Below are positions 19,618 through 28,330 of a stretch of 64,000 nucleotides of DNA, piece by piece (the first letter of the stretch is position 1; every line of letters starts with the position of its first letter). Position numbers and translations under genes: made by a program. Source of the DNA: Hanstruepera neustonica. Its GTDB lineage: Bacteria > Bacteroidota > Bacteroidia > Flavobacteriales > Flavobacteriaceae. The notes under the pieces were generated by a model that made no database searches, had not been told where the DNA came from, and saw nothing but the letters and a program-made list of their open reading frames with translations. Location: the NCBI RefSeq assembly GCF_002895005.1, contig NZ_POWF01000008.1:1-64000 (forward strand), in the 5' to 3' direction.

Positions 19618-22067
19618 AAGCTATCGACATTTAATATTACTCTTACAGCCCTAAAATCTTTCACACTAGAGAAGCTATTGTTAATTTTAATGATAGCTTC
19701 TTTTGTTTTTGTCAGCGATTGATTCTTTGGAATTTTCACCAAGATATTTTTATGGTACTGATTTCGAATTCGTGAAACTGGGGGAAATTCCGGACCTAAT
19801 ACGTGTTCTTTAAACAGCATTCGTAAAGATTTGGCAAACCAGTCAGCACCAGTATTGACTTTATTGTAATCTCGATGCTTTAAGGTTATTTTTATGAGCC
19901 TGTAAATGGGCGGATATTTAAAGTTGTGACGATCATCCATCTGCTCATGGTACATCCCTAAATAATTATTCGTTGAAACCTGTTGCAGAATGTTATGATA
20001 GGGATTATACGTTTGAATAAGGACTTTTCCACGTTCTTTAGTTCGGCCAGCACGACCTGAAACCTGAATCAGCAATTGAAAACTGCGTTCATGAGCTCTA
20101 AAATCCGGGAAATTTAACATGTTATCAGCATTCATGACCCCTACAAGCTTCACGTTTCTAAAATCGAGACCTTTTGTCAGCATTTGGGTACCTACCAACA
20201 CGTCGATGTCACCTTGTTGAAAAGCATCGATTAATTTTTCATAGCTATATTTTCCTCTCGTTGAATCGAGATCCATTCTTGCCACTTTGGCTTCTGGAAA
20301 TAATGTACTCACCTCCTTCTCTACTTGTTCCGTTCCAAACCCTTTTGAATCTAGGGTATTTAAACCACAGGCTTCGCAAGTTTTAATCATAACCGTGTTA
20401 TACCCACAATAATGGCAACGCAATTGGTCTCGATATTGATGATAGGTTAAACTGACATCACAATTAGGGCATTGTGGCGAATGTCCACAGGTCTGACACT
20501 CAACGATAGGCGAATAGCCTCGTCTGTTTTGAAACAAAATGATTTGATTACCTGCTTCCAAAGTTTCAGTCATTTCAGTTATCAACCGATCACTGAAATG
20601 CCCCTTCATGCGTTTGCGTTTATGCTTATCCTTTAAATCAATCAATTCAATATCAGGCATTAACACATCATTATAGCGCACATTGAGTTCCACCAATCCA
20701 TATTTAGCTTGTTGGGCGTTGTAAAAACTTTCCAAACTAGGAGTCGCGGAGCCTAAAAGTGTTTTTACTTTAAAAATATTGGCCAGCATAATGGCCGTAT
20801 CCCTGGCATGGTAACGAGGTGCAGGATCAAACTGTTTATAGGATTGTTCATGTTCCTCATCAACAATGACCAAACCAAGGTTTTGAAATGGCAATAATAC
20901 AGCTGAACGCGCACCAATTACAATTTGTGCTTTTGAGGAATTATTCAAAACATGGTTCCATACCTCAACCCGTTCATTGGATGAGTAGCGAGAATGATAA
21001 ACGGCTACTTTTTCTCCAAAATAATCTTGAAGCCTTTGAACTAATTGGGTAGTCAAAGCTATTTCCGGTAGTAAATACAAAGCTTGCTTATTTGTTACCA
21101 AAATGGATTCAATAAGCTTCATATAAATCTCGGTTTTCCCGGAAGATGTTACGCCTTTTAATAATGTAATATTTTGATTTTTAAAGTTTTGTGAAATATT
21201 ATCTAAAGCTTCAGTTTGATAATTGGTTAATGCGAATTGACTGTTTTTTTTAGATTCATTGGACTCTATTCGATCTGTTTGAAGATAGTATTCTTCCAAT
21301 ATTTCTTTATCAACTAACGATTTTATAATTGCTGAAGAAGCGTTGCTCTCCTGAATCAATTCAGATACTTTAATTGGCTTATGGTCCTTTGCCGATAATG
21401 TAAAAAGTCGCATCAGGACTTCTCGCTGCTTTGGGGCGCGAGATAATGTTTCTATAAGTTCTTGCAAACGCCCGTCAGTGGCATACTGTTTATGCAACTT
21501 TACATATCTAACCAGTTTTGGTTTATACTTTTCATACACTTCTTCTTTAACCAAAATAATCTCTTTATCCATCAGGCGTTTTATAACTGGCAACGCATTT
21601 TTCTTATCGATTATACTGGTAATATCCTGGATTGTTAAAGACGTTTGATGATGTAGTGCTTCAAAGACCAGAAACTCATCATCTTTTAAATCACTGTCAT
21701 TAACGGTAGTTGCTGAATTTCTAAATATGATGGTCTCACTTTCTAAAATAAAGGCATTGGGTAATGCGGCACGCATGACTTCACCTAAAGTACACATGTA
21801 ATAATCCGCTATCCATTGCCATAGCTCAAATTGATACCTGGAAACTATGGGTGTTTCATCTAAAATTTGATGAATTTCCTTGGCTTCATAAATTAATGGT
21901 TCTTGGTTATGAATAGAAAAAACGATCGCCGTGTAAATTTTTGACTTGCCAAAAGGCACGGATACGCGCATACCTGGCTTAATAAACTCTGCTTCTGCCC
22001 TAGTTATGGAATAGGTAAACAGGTTTGGTAGCGGAATGGGCAGTATGACATCAATAAAATTCAACAT
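19614..22067 (-). CDS. priA: Primosomal protein N' (replication restart helicase PriA)
   Basis: 817 aa, in the normal size range. The N-terminal DNA-binding domain starts FIDVILPIPLPNLFTYSI. The helicase core has Walker A GVTSSGKTEIYMKL and DEEH (VIVDEEHEQSYKQ), motif III GSATPSLES, and QVSGRAGR. Eight zinc-binding cysteines lie in the CQTCGHSPQCPNC...CHYCG...CEACG cluster. PriA reloads the replisome at stalled forks. It is the last gene of nadC-yihY-priA on the minus strand, 12 bp after yihY. Confidence 0.98.
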   Translation of the reverse strand: MLNFIDVILPIPLPNLFTYSITRAEAEFIKPGMRVSVPFGKSKIYTAIVFSIHNQEPLIYEAKEIHQILDETPIVSRYQFELWQWIADYYMCTLGEVMRAALPNAFILESETIIFRNSATTVNDSDLKDDEFLVFEALHHQTSLTIQDITSIIDKKNALPVIKRLMDKEIILVKEEVYEKYKPKLVRYVKLHKQYATDGRLQELIETLSRAPKQREVLMRLFTLSAKDHKPIKVSELIQESNASSAIIKSLVDKEILEEYYLQTDRIESNESKKNSQFALTNYQTEALDNISQNFKNQNITLLKGVTSSGKTEIYMKLIESILVTNKQALYLLPEIALTTQLVQRLQDYFGEKVAVYHSRYSSNERVEVWNHVLNNSSKAQIVIGARSAVLLPFQNLGLVIVDEEHEQSYKQFDPAPRYHARDTAIMLANIFKVKTLLGSATPSLESFYNAQQAKYGLVELNVRYNDVLMPDIELIDLKDKHKRKRMKGHFSDRLITEMTETLEAGNQIILFQNRRGYSPIVECQTCGHSPQCPNCDVSLTYHQYRDQLRCHYCGYNTVMIKTCEACGLNTLDSKGFGTEQVEKEVSTLFPEAKVARMDLDSTRGKYSYEKLIDAFQQGDIDVLVGTQMLTKGLDFRNVKLVGVMNADNMLNFPDFRAHERSFQLLIQVSGRAGRTKERGKVLIQTYNPYHNILQQVSTNNYLGMYHEQMDDRHNFKYPPIYRLIKITLKHRDYNKVNTGADWFAKSLRMLFKEHVLGPEFPPVSRIRNQYHKNILVKIPKNQSLTKTKEAIIKINNSFSSVKDFRAVRVILNVDSF

Positions 22068-22079
22068 GAATAAACCACC

Positions 22080-23018
22080 TTATAAGCCCACATTTAATTT
22101 ACGCAATCGATTTAAGGAAGCATTCAATTCATAACCCAATAAAAGTATATTGGAATTTAACCACAAGTAAAACAACAGGATCAACAATGCTCCTATAGAG
22201 CCATACAACTCGTTATACTTGGAAAAGTTTTCGATGTATATACCGAATAGATACGAGTTCAAAATAATCAACAACGTGGTAAACCAAGCACCTATGGAAA
22301 AGAATTTTGAATGTTTCCCTTCTTTAGTGCCAAAATAATAAAGTGTCGCTGTTGCGATGTACACCATAACCACAAAAAAGACATATTTAGCAGCAATGAT
22401 CCAACCAAGCGTGTTTTCTTTATCAATGATACCATAGCTTTCCAAATTGGTCATGATATAAATTTGAAAGTATCCAAAAACAGCTACTGTTAACAGTAAT
22501 AGTATGGCTAAAATCAAGGCAACACCAAATGCGTATAAATATTGTTTGAAAAAATTCCGAGTTAATTGCTCATGATATGAGCTTTCAAAGCCTGAAAACA
22601 CGGAACTAATTCCATTGGCCATTAAAATCAGAGAAATAAAAAACACCGATGAAATCAATCCGCCACGCTCGGTACTGTCGATGTTTTCAAAAATATTGGT
22701 AGCAAAGAAATCGGATGTACTTGGCGGTAAAAAAGAATCCAGAAACTTTAAAAACTCAATTTTAAAGTCGTCAATGGGAATAAACGGAATCACTATAACG
22801 ATAAATAGCAAAAACGGGAATAATGCGGTAAAAAAACTAAAAGCAATGGCACTAGCACGTGTAGTCAATGCGCCTTTTATAATCCCTATGGCATATAACT
22901 CCAATAAATCATATAGGGATAATCCTTCCAGTGCTGGTAATTTGATTTTTTTAAGTAATCGAACCATCACATTGACTACTGGAATGGATTCTAATTTGTC
23001 CTCTATGGGTTTTGTCAT
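22080..23018 (-). CDS. YihY/BrkB-family inner-membrane protein
   Basis: 312 aa with about six hydrophobic segments. The family signature is visible in TRASAIAFSFFTALFPFLLF near residue 60 and in IYGSIGALLILLFYLWLNSNILLLGYELN-type sequence near the C-terminus. The older label RNase BN for this family is not supported. Its role is unknown; transport or envelope function is usually proposed. It is 2 bp after nadC and 12 bp before priA, so clearly co-transcribed. Confidence 0.93.
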   Translation of the reverse strand: MTKPIEDKLESIPVVNVMVRLLKKIKLPALEGLSLYDLLELYAIGIIKGALTTRASAIAFSFFTALFPFLLFIVIVIPFIPIDDFKIEFLKFLDSFLPPSTSDFFATNIFENIDSTERGGLISSVFFISLILMANGISSVFSGFESSYHEQLTRNFFKQYLYAFGVALILAILLLLTVAVFGYFQIYIMTNLESYGIIDKENTLGWIIAAKYVFFVVMVYIATATLYYFGTKEGKHSKFFSIGAWFTTLLIILNSYLFGIYIENFSKYNELYGSIGALLILLFYLWLNSNILLLGYELNASLNRLRKLNVGL

Positions 23019-23020
23019 TG

Positions 23021-23878
23021 TTAAACCGCTTTTAAACTCAAATCCATATTATAAACTGAATGGGTCAAGGCTCCCGACGAAATATAATCAACACCGCATT
23101 CAGCATATTTTCTGATGGTTTTCTCGGTAATACCGCCAGAACTCTCTGTCAGACATTTATTTCCAATCATTTCAACAGCCTTTCTAGTATCTTCATAATT
23201 GAAATTATCTATCAGGATTCTGTAAATACCATCGGATTGAAGGATTTCCTTAATTTCATCCAAATCTCTGGCTTCAACAATAATTTTTAAATCACGATTC
23301 GTGTCCTTCAGGTATTGTTTGGTTTTATTAATGGCTTTAGTAATACCTCCAGCAAAATCAATATGATTATCCTTGAGCATAATCATATCGTACAATGCAA
23401 ATCGATGATTTTCGCCTCCTCCTATTTTAACAGCCCATTTCTCCAAGGCACGGATTCCTGGTGTCGTTTTTCGAGTATCTAATATCTTCGTTTTAGTCCC
23501 TTCTAACAAATCAACAAATTGTTTGGTCTTGGTAGCAATGGCACTCATACGTTGCATGGCATTTAACACCAACCGTTCCGCTTTTAGAATAGACTGTGAT
23601 GATCCTGAAACAAAAAAAACAATATCCCCATATTCCACCGTGGTACCATCTTCTATGATGGTTTCAACTTTTAAATCAGGGTCCACATAGTTAAAAACCA
23701 TTTTAGCAAATGCTACACCAGCAATAACACCCTTATCCTTAACCAACAGTTTTGCTTTTCCCGTTGCTGTTTCAGGGATACAAGCTAAAGAGCTATGATC
23801 ACCATCTCCAACATCTTCTCGTATGGCATTAACAATAATACCTTCAATTTCCTTATCAAACTGTTCCTTACTTATCAT
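23021..23878 (-). CDS. nadC: Nicotinate-nucleotide pyrophosphorylase (carboxylating)
   Basis: 285 aa from the preferred ATG; an in-frame ATG two codons upstream (23884) is also possible. It makes nicotinate mononucleotide from quinolinate and PRPP in de novo NAD synthesis. Signatures: AIREDVGDGDHSSLACIP at the N-terminus, ILDTRKTTPGIRALEKWAV, KIGGGENHRFALYDMIMLKDNH, and the C-terminal CGVDYISSGALTHS. First gene of a probable operon with yihY and priA, divergent from the DoxX gene. Confidence 0.97.
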   Translation of the reverse strand: MISKEQFDKEIEGIIVNAIREDVGDGDHSSLACIPETATGKAKLLVKDKGVIAGVAFAKMVFNYVDPDLKVETIIEDGTTVEYGDIVFFVSGSSQSILKAERLVLNAMQRMSAIATKTKQFVDLLEGTKTKILDTRKTTPGIRALEKWAVKIGGGENHRFALYDMIMLKDNHIDFAGGITKAINKTKQYLKDTNRDLKIIVEARDLDEIKEILQSDGIYRILIDNFNYEDTRKAVEMIGNKCLTESSGGITEKTIRKYAECGVDYISSGALTHSVYNMDLSLKAV

Positions 23879-23978
23879 AAACATTTGTTTACTGCTAAAA
23901 TAGTAATTGCTTTTTGATTTTTTAGGTCAATGGTAACAAGATTGTATGTTATTCGTCATAAAATAAACCCACATTCGT

Positions 23979-24437
23979 ATGCATGTCATTTCCAATCGTG
24001 TAGAATTTATTAGACAAAAAACCATTTTTAAACTATTTACTTGGTGTACCCGAATTTTATTATCCTTGGCTTTTATACCATCAGGATTAAAAAAAGTCTT
24101 GGGACAACGTTTTACACTGCTTGGTATAGATAACCCAGTTGGATTTTTCTTTGAAGCCTTATATCAAACAGGGTTTTATTGGCAGTTTATAGGCTTGATG
24201 CAATTGATGGTCGCACTATTGATATTAATTCCCAGAACCGCATTTTTAGGTGCTTTAATTTACCTGCCTATTATTATCAACATCTTCATCATTGTCACAT
24301 CAGTCGGTTTTAAAGGCACACCTTATATTGCTGGTCTAATGCTTTTAGCTAATATCTATCTTTTAATGTGGGATTATAAGAAACTGCATGCCATTATGAA
24401 GATTATTCTTTCAAATACATCAAATAGGTTTGTTTAA
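23979..24437 (+). CDS. DoxX-like membrane protein
   Basis: 152 aa with four predicted membrane segments. The first carries [15 protein letters not shown], like the RxxxGxxKL-type start of DoxX/DoxD proteins. These are small membrane proteins of uncertain role, linked in some bacteria to quinone or redox functions. The gene is divergent from nadC, and 38 bp separate it from the next gene. Confidence 0.75.
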   Translation: MHVISNRVEFIRQKTIFKLFTWCTRILLSLAFIPSGLKKVLGQRFTLLGIDNPVGFFFEALYQTGFYWQFIGLMQLMVALLILIPRTAFLGALIYLPIIINIFIIVTSVGFKGTPYIAGLMLLANIYLLMWDYKKLHAIMKIILSNTSNRFV

Positions 24438-24475
24438 CTTTAAGTTTTGAGTATTTTAGGAACAAATCTATTTTA

Positions 24476-25442
24476 ATGAAATTCTTAACAGTTCTATTTT
24501 TCTTGTTTGCACTGCAAATTAATGCTCAAGATATCCCAAAATACAATGTTTATTTTGATGAAAATGACCAAGCAATTGAAATTACGGATTATTATAAAAA
24601 ATGTTCTGCCTTTTTGTTGCACTGTATGAGTAAAACAAAAGATTCGATAACTATCAACTATATGTATGAGTTGAACAAGTTTGGTCAATTAGATAGTATA
24701 GAAAATAATCAAATAAGAAAACTACTGAAAAGAGATACAAAAAATCCAAATATTGATAAATCTCCTGTAATAATTGTATTTAGGGATACCCTATATGGAT
24801 TTGAAGGACTTAAACAAAGGTATGATACCTATGTTAAAAGGGTAACAATAAATGATACTATTAGAGAAATACTACCTTTTAATTTGACAAAAAACAAGTA
24901 TTTCGATGCAAGAAAAAAATACGATAATAACCAAAAAAAAATGTGCTAAAAGCTTTAAAAAGCAAGATTATACGGTATTGCACTTTTATCGACATAATAT
25001 GGGATATTCTTATAATCCAAAGCATTTTAAATGGAGACAAATTTCGACATCATTAAACCACCTATTTTTTAAAAAGAGATATTCTACTTCTATCATACTG
25101 AAACCTAATGGTCAGTATTTCATTTACAAACAAATGACTGATAAATACTTAAAAATAATGCTGACTGAAGATTGGTCTCCGTTTATCAAGCGATATGAAT
25201 CTGCAGTGAGTAATTTATCAAATAAAAGAAGTGGTTTTTTTAATGACATATTACCTCAAAGACCAAGCAACATGGTATTTTATTCTACCAGATCCTTGCC
25301 AAGTGGTACTGGTTATAGAAATAATATAAGTTCGGTACCTTCAAATAGAATTCCTAGTAATGCAATCCGTGTAAACAATAGAAGTGACATTAGTAGGTAT
25401 TTGGATTTCGAAATACCTTGTTATTCTGCAATTAGTTATTAA
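24476..25442 (+). pseudogene. Frameshifted secreted hypothetical protein (break at an A9 tract)
   Basis: The first frame (24476-24949) has a clear signal peptide (MKFLTVLFFLFALQINAQ) and ends KKYDNNQKKMC at a stop just after nine A residues (24933-24941). Removing one A fuses it to the second frame, which stays open to 25442: QKKC-AKSFKKQDYTVLHFYRHNMGYS. The product would be about 320 aa, exported, and of no recognised family. The second frame alone has no plausible start or signal. Causes could be a real mutation, phase variation, transcriptional slippage or a sequencing error. It is 16 bp upstream of rlmH. Confidence 0.7.
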
Positions 25443-25458
25443 AATTGATAGAATTATT

Positions 25459-25932
25459 ATGACCATCAAACTAATAGCCATAGGTAAAACCGACGATAAG
25501 GAACTAGTTAAATTGATAGAAAATTATCAAAAACGGTTAAGTCATTATATCCAATTTGAATTTGAAATAATCCCCGATTTAAAAAAGGCTAAAAACTTAT
25601 CAGAGTCTCAACAAAAACAAAAAGAGGGTGATTTGATACTAGGAAAACTCAATCCATCTGATGTCTTGATTTTATTGGATGAAAATGGTAAACAGTTCGA
25701 TTCAGTCGCTTTTTCACAATACCTGCAAAAGCACATGAATTCTGGAATCAAGCAATTGGTATTTGTAATTGGTGGTCCTTATGGATTTTCAGAAGATGTT
25801 TACAGCAGAGCAAACGGAAAATTATCATTGTCTAAAATGACATTTTCTCATCAAATGATTCGATTATTTGCCATAGAACAACTGTATAGGGCTTTTACGA
25901 TTTTACGCAATGAACCCTATCATCATAGATAA
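25459..25932 (+). CDS. rlmH: 23S rRNA pseudouridine-1915 N3-methyltransferase
   Basis: 157 aa. SPOUT-fold signatures: MTIKLIAIGKT at the N-terminus, VLILLDENGKQFDS, FVIGGPYGFSEDVY, LSLSKMTFSHQMIRLFAIEQLYRA, and the conserved C-terminus NEPYHHR. It methylates pseudouridine 1915 in helix 69 of 23S rRNA using SAM. The ATG at 25459 gives the standard start; the open frame extends upstream only through the end of the preceding frameshifted gene. Confidence 0.97.
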   Translation: MTIKLIAIGKTDDKELVKLIENYQKRLSHYIQFEFEIIPDLKKAKNLSESQQKQKEGDLILGKLNPSDVLILLDENGKQFDSVAFSQYLQKHMNSGIKQLVFVIGGPYGFSEDVYSRANGKLSLSKMTFSHQMIRLFAIEQLYRAFTILRNEPYHHR

Positions 25933-25944
25933 ATCTAATAATAT

Positions 25945-26088
25945 TTAGGCTAAACTGCTAGCCATAGATGTTGCATCAATACCAACATTGCTAAAAAACC
26001 CTATCACAAAAATAATTAGTTTGATTAGAGTAAAAGCAGCAAATGCCAATAGTATTAATACTGATGCATTTTCAACACGACTTCTCAT
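25945..26088 (-). CDS. Candidate 47-aa single-span membrane protein
   Basis: The gap of about 320 bp between rlmH and the HPF gene contains a minus-strand frame starting ATG at 26088 and ending TAA at 25945. The peptide begins MRSRVENASVLILLAFAAF, continues TLIKLIIFVIGFFSN, and ends DATSMASSLA. It has a short basic N-terminus, a long hydrophobic stretch and a polar tail, as in small membrane proteins. It lies downstream of the HPF terminator, so it would need its own promoter. No homologue is recognised. Confidence 0.4.
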   Translation of the reverse strand: MRSRVENASVLILLAFAAFTLIKLIIFVIGFFSNVGIDATSMASSLA

Positions 26089-26162
26089 ATTTTTGATGGT
26101 TATATTAAACTTTAAAAGTTGTGGCTGAGAACCGTAATTGACTGATGATGTGATTAATATAT

Positions 26163-26214
26163 AAAAAAATCATCAGTATTTAACGTTTTGTTAACAAATA
26201 CTGATGATTCTTAA
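26163..26214 (-). terminator. Long hairpin terminator after the HPF/RaiA gene
   Basis: A perfect 14-bp stem pairs AATCATCAGTATTT (26168-26181) with AAATACTGATGATT (26196-26209) around a 14-nt loop that itself contains complementary GTTAAC-like bases. On the minus strand it is followed by a T-run (complement of 26163-26169). It lies about 45 nt after the stop of the upstream gene. Confidence 0.8.
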
Positions 26215-26253
26215 TAAATCTGTAGGCTATTTCTGAATTATGTGAAAATTGTA

Positions 26254-26556
26254 CTACTTATGTGCCGTAAATTGATGTTTACGCTTCTTTAGCTGTGTCT
26301 CTAAATCCTTTATAGTCTCTTTTACAGCACTTTCATAGTTCTTCTCATTTGAAGTTGCAAAAATGCGCGGACCAGGTAAACTTAATTCTATATTACATAT
26401 TTTTCCATTTCCTTTTGGGTCGTGAATCACTTCAAAGTGAACCTGTGCGCTAATGACCCATTCATACTTTTTTCCTAATTTTTCCAATCGTTGTGTTACA
26501 TAGGCATTCATTGCCTCACTGGTCGCCATATTGACGTATTGAATGTTTATTGTCAT
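26254..26556 (-). CDS. raiA: Ribosome hibernation-promoting factor, HPF/RaiA family
   Basis: 100 aa, the short form. TINIQYVNMATSEAMNAYV at the N-terminus, HFEVIHDPKGNGKICNIELSLPG and NEKNYESAVKETIKDLETQLKKRK are typical of the family. These proteins bind the 30S subunit in the tRNA channel and inactivate ribosomes in stationary phase. It is a single gene ending at the strong terminator at 26163-26214. Confidence 0.93.
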   Translation of the reverse strand: MTINIQYVNMATSEAMNAYVTQRLEKLGKKYEWVISAQVHFEVIHDPKGNGKICNIELSLPGPRIFATSNEKNYESAVKETIKDLETQLKKRKHQFTAHK

Positions 26557-26643
26557 GATTTCTATTTTTATATCCTAAAATTAATGTAAAGCATTTTTAA
26601 TATGAATGATATTTGTCATATTCAAAGAGAATTATTTTTCTTG

Positions 26644-28284
26644 TCATTCAAAAATGACTGTTTTCGTATTCTCAAACCACGTTTTGTAAAATTCTTGATG
26701 AATTTTTTCAATAGCATTGCGCTTAACTTTCAAACTTGGTGTGGTCAGACCGTTAGCAACATTCCAATCCTCTTTCATGACGACAACCTTTTCAATTTTT
26801 TCGTGCTTTTCGAGAGTTGGATTCATGGATTCGATTGTTTCTGCCAAACTAGCCGTTAATTGCTCTTTAGATTTCAATTTTCCCAATTCCGATAAGGTGA
26901 CTAGCGCAATTGGTTGTGGAATTCCAGTGCCCACTATACATATTTGTTCGATATCAGTATTGGCCGACATGATAAGTTCCATATGTGAAGGCGAAATATA
27001 CTTTCCCTTATCAGTTTTAAACTGATCTTTAACACGTCCCGTAATCAATAAATAGCCGTCATGATCAAACTCGCCTTTATCACCTGTTTTCAAATAGCCT
27101 TCTTCATCAAATACATCAGCCGTAGCTTCAGGTGATTTGTAATATCCCAACATCAGACAATCATTTTTTATACAAATTTCACCTTCCGGAGATAACTTGG
27201 CTTTAACGCCAATAAGTGTTTTACCTACCGTGCCAGTTTTACTGGCATTGGGTAAATTAAAATGAGACACACAACAATCCTCGGTCATACCATAACCTTG
27301 CTGAATGGTTATACCCAACTTTTTATACCAATTAACCAAACTAGACGCAATTGGTGCTGCAGCTGATACAATAAAAACAGCTTCCTTTAGCCCCAATTTC
27401 TGTTTGAGTTTGCTTTTGACAATCGTATTGATAACTGGAATATTCAACAAGATATTCAATTTTTTTTGCGGCATGGAATCCAAAATTTTCTCTCTGAATT
27501 TTGTCCAGATTCGTGGTACGGCAAAGAATATATGTGGCTGGGTATTCTCCAAGTCTTTGGCAAAACTCTCCATCGTATCAAAAAAGGAAATAGGAGCACC
27601 TAAAAATACGCCAGCATTAATCATCAATCGTTCGGCAACATGAGCTAGGGGTAAATACGAAAACAAACGCAGGTTGTTGGGCAATTCAAAAACCTTGACC
27701 AAGGTTCTGGAACTCACCATAAAATTACTCACAGTATGCATGACACCCTTGGGATTACCAGTGGTTCCTGAAGTGTAAATAATCGTATGTAAATCATCAT
27801 GCTTTGGGATATAAACCTCCTCTAGCTTATTATTTTTTGCAACAATTTCTTCCCAATTATCGCCATCCTGAATTCCAAACAATCTGATCCCAATAATTGG
27901 AATATCTGGAATCCCGAGTTTTTGAGCTTCAAAATTATCCAGTTTTCCAACAATAATAGCTTTGGAGTCACTGTGTTCCAAAATTTGCTTTATGGAAGTA
28001 TCATTAAGAGTTGGATAAATGGGAATGGAAACACAACCAGCCATCATAATTGCTAAATCGGCCATGATCCAATGCGCACAATTTTTTGACAGCAAAGCTA
28101 CATGACTACGATTCGGCAAATTATAACTTTGTAAGTGACTCGCTATTTTTCTAGCTTCAGCACCAGCTTCTGCAAAGGTGTACGTTAGCTCCTTTTCCCC
28201 AACAGGCTGCTTTAAAAAAACATTATTAGGGGTTTTGGCTTCCCAATACAAAAAAGCCTCCAATGGTGAGTGAAAATCTGGCAT
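26644..28284 (-). CDS. AMP-dependent long-chain acyl-CoA synthetase
   Basis: 546 aa of the ANL adenylating superfamily. The ATP-binding loop is IIYTSGTTGNPKGV (about residues 168-181). Further motifs are YLPLAHVAERL, QQGYGMTEDC, LKTGDKGEFDHDGYLLITGRVKDQFKTDKGKYISP and the C-terminal catalytic lysine region TPSLKVKRNAI. It activates a fatty acid to acyl-CoA through an acyl-adenylate. It is slightly shorter than typical FadD15-type enzymes (about 590-600 aa), but all motifs are present. It lies about 46 bp downstream of the AtoE-type fatty acid transporter on the same strand, so uptake followed by activation of fatty acids is a reasonable inference. Confidence 0.94.
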   Translation of the reverse strand: MPDFHSPLEAFLYWEAKTPNNVFLKQPVGEKELTYTFAEAGAEARKIASHLQSYNLPNRSHVALLSKNCAHWIMADLAIMMAGCVSIPIYPTLNDTSIKQILEHSDSKAIIVGKLDNFEAQKLGIPDIPIIGIRLFGIQDGDNWEEIVAKNNKLEEVYIPKHDDLHTIIYTSGTTGNPKGVMHTVSNFMVSSRTLVKVFELPNNLRLFSYLPLAHVAERLMINAGVFLGAPISFFDTMESFAKDLENTQPHIFFAVPRIWTKFREKILDSMPQKKLNILLNIPVINTIVKSKLKQKLGLKEAVFIVSAAAPIASSLVNWYKKLGITIQQGYGMTEDCCVSHFNLPNASKTGTVGKTLIGVKAKLSPEGEICIKNDCLMLGYYKSPEATADVFDEEGYLKTGDKGEFDHDGYLLITGRVKDQFKTDKGKYISPSHMELIMSANTDIEQICIVGTGIPQPIALVTLSELGKLKSKEQLTASLAETIESMNPTLEKHEKIEKVVVMKEDWNVANGLTTPSLKVKRNAIEKIHQEFYKTWFENTKTVIFE

Positions 28285-28330
28285 AACAAGTTAGTTGAAT
28301 TTCTTAAAGATACTAAAGTTTTGCCTTTTT

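Noticed and set aside
22080-23018. Ribonuclease BN
   Set aside because: YihY/BrkB membrane proteins were mislabelled this way in the past; no nuclease motif is present.
24906-25442. Independent second gene after the first hypothetical
   Set aside because: It has no signal peptide or plausible start of its own, overlaps the first frame, and joins it perfectly when one A of the A9 tract is removed.
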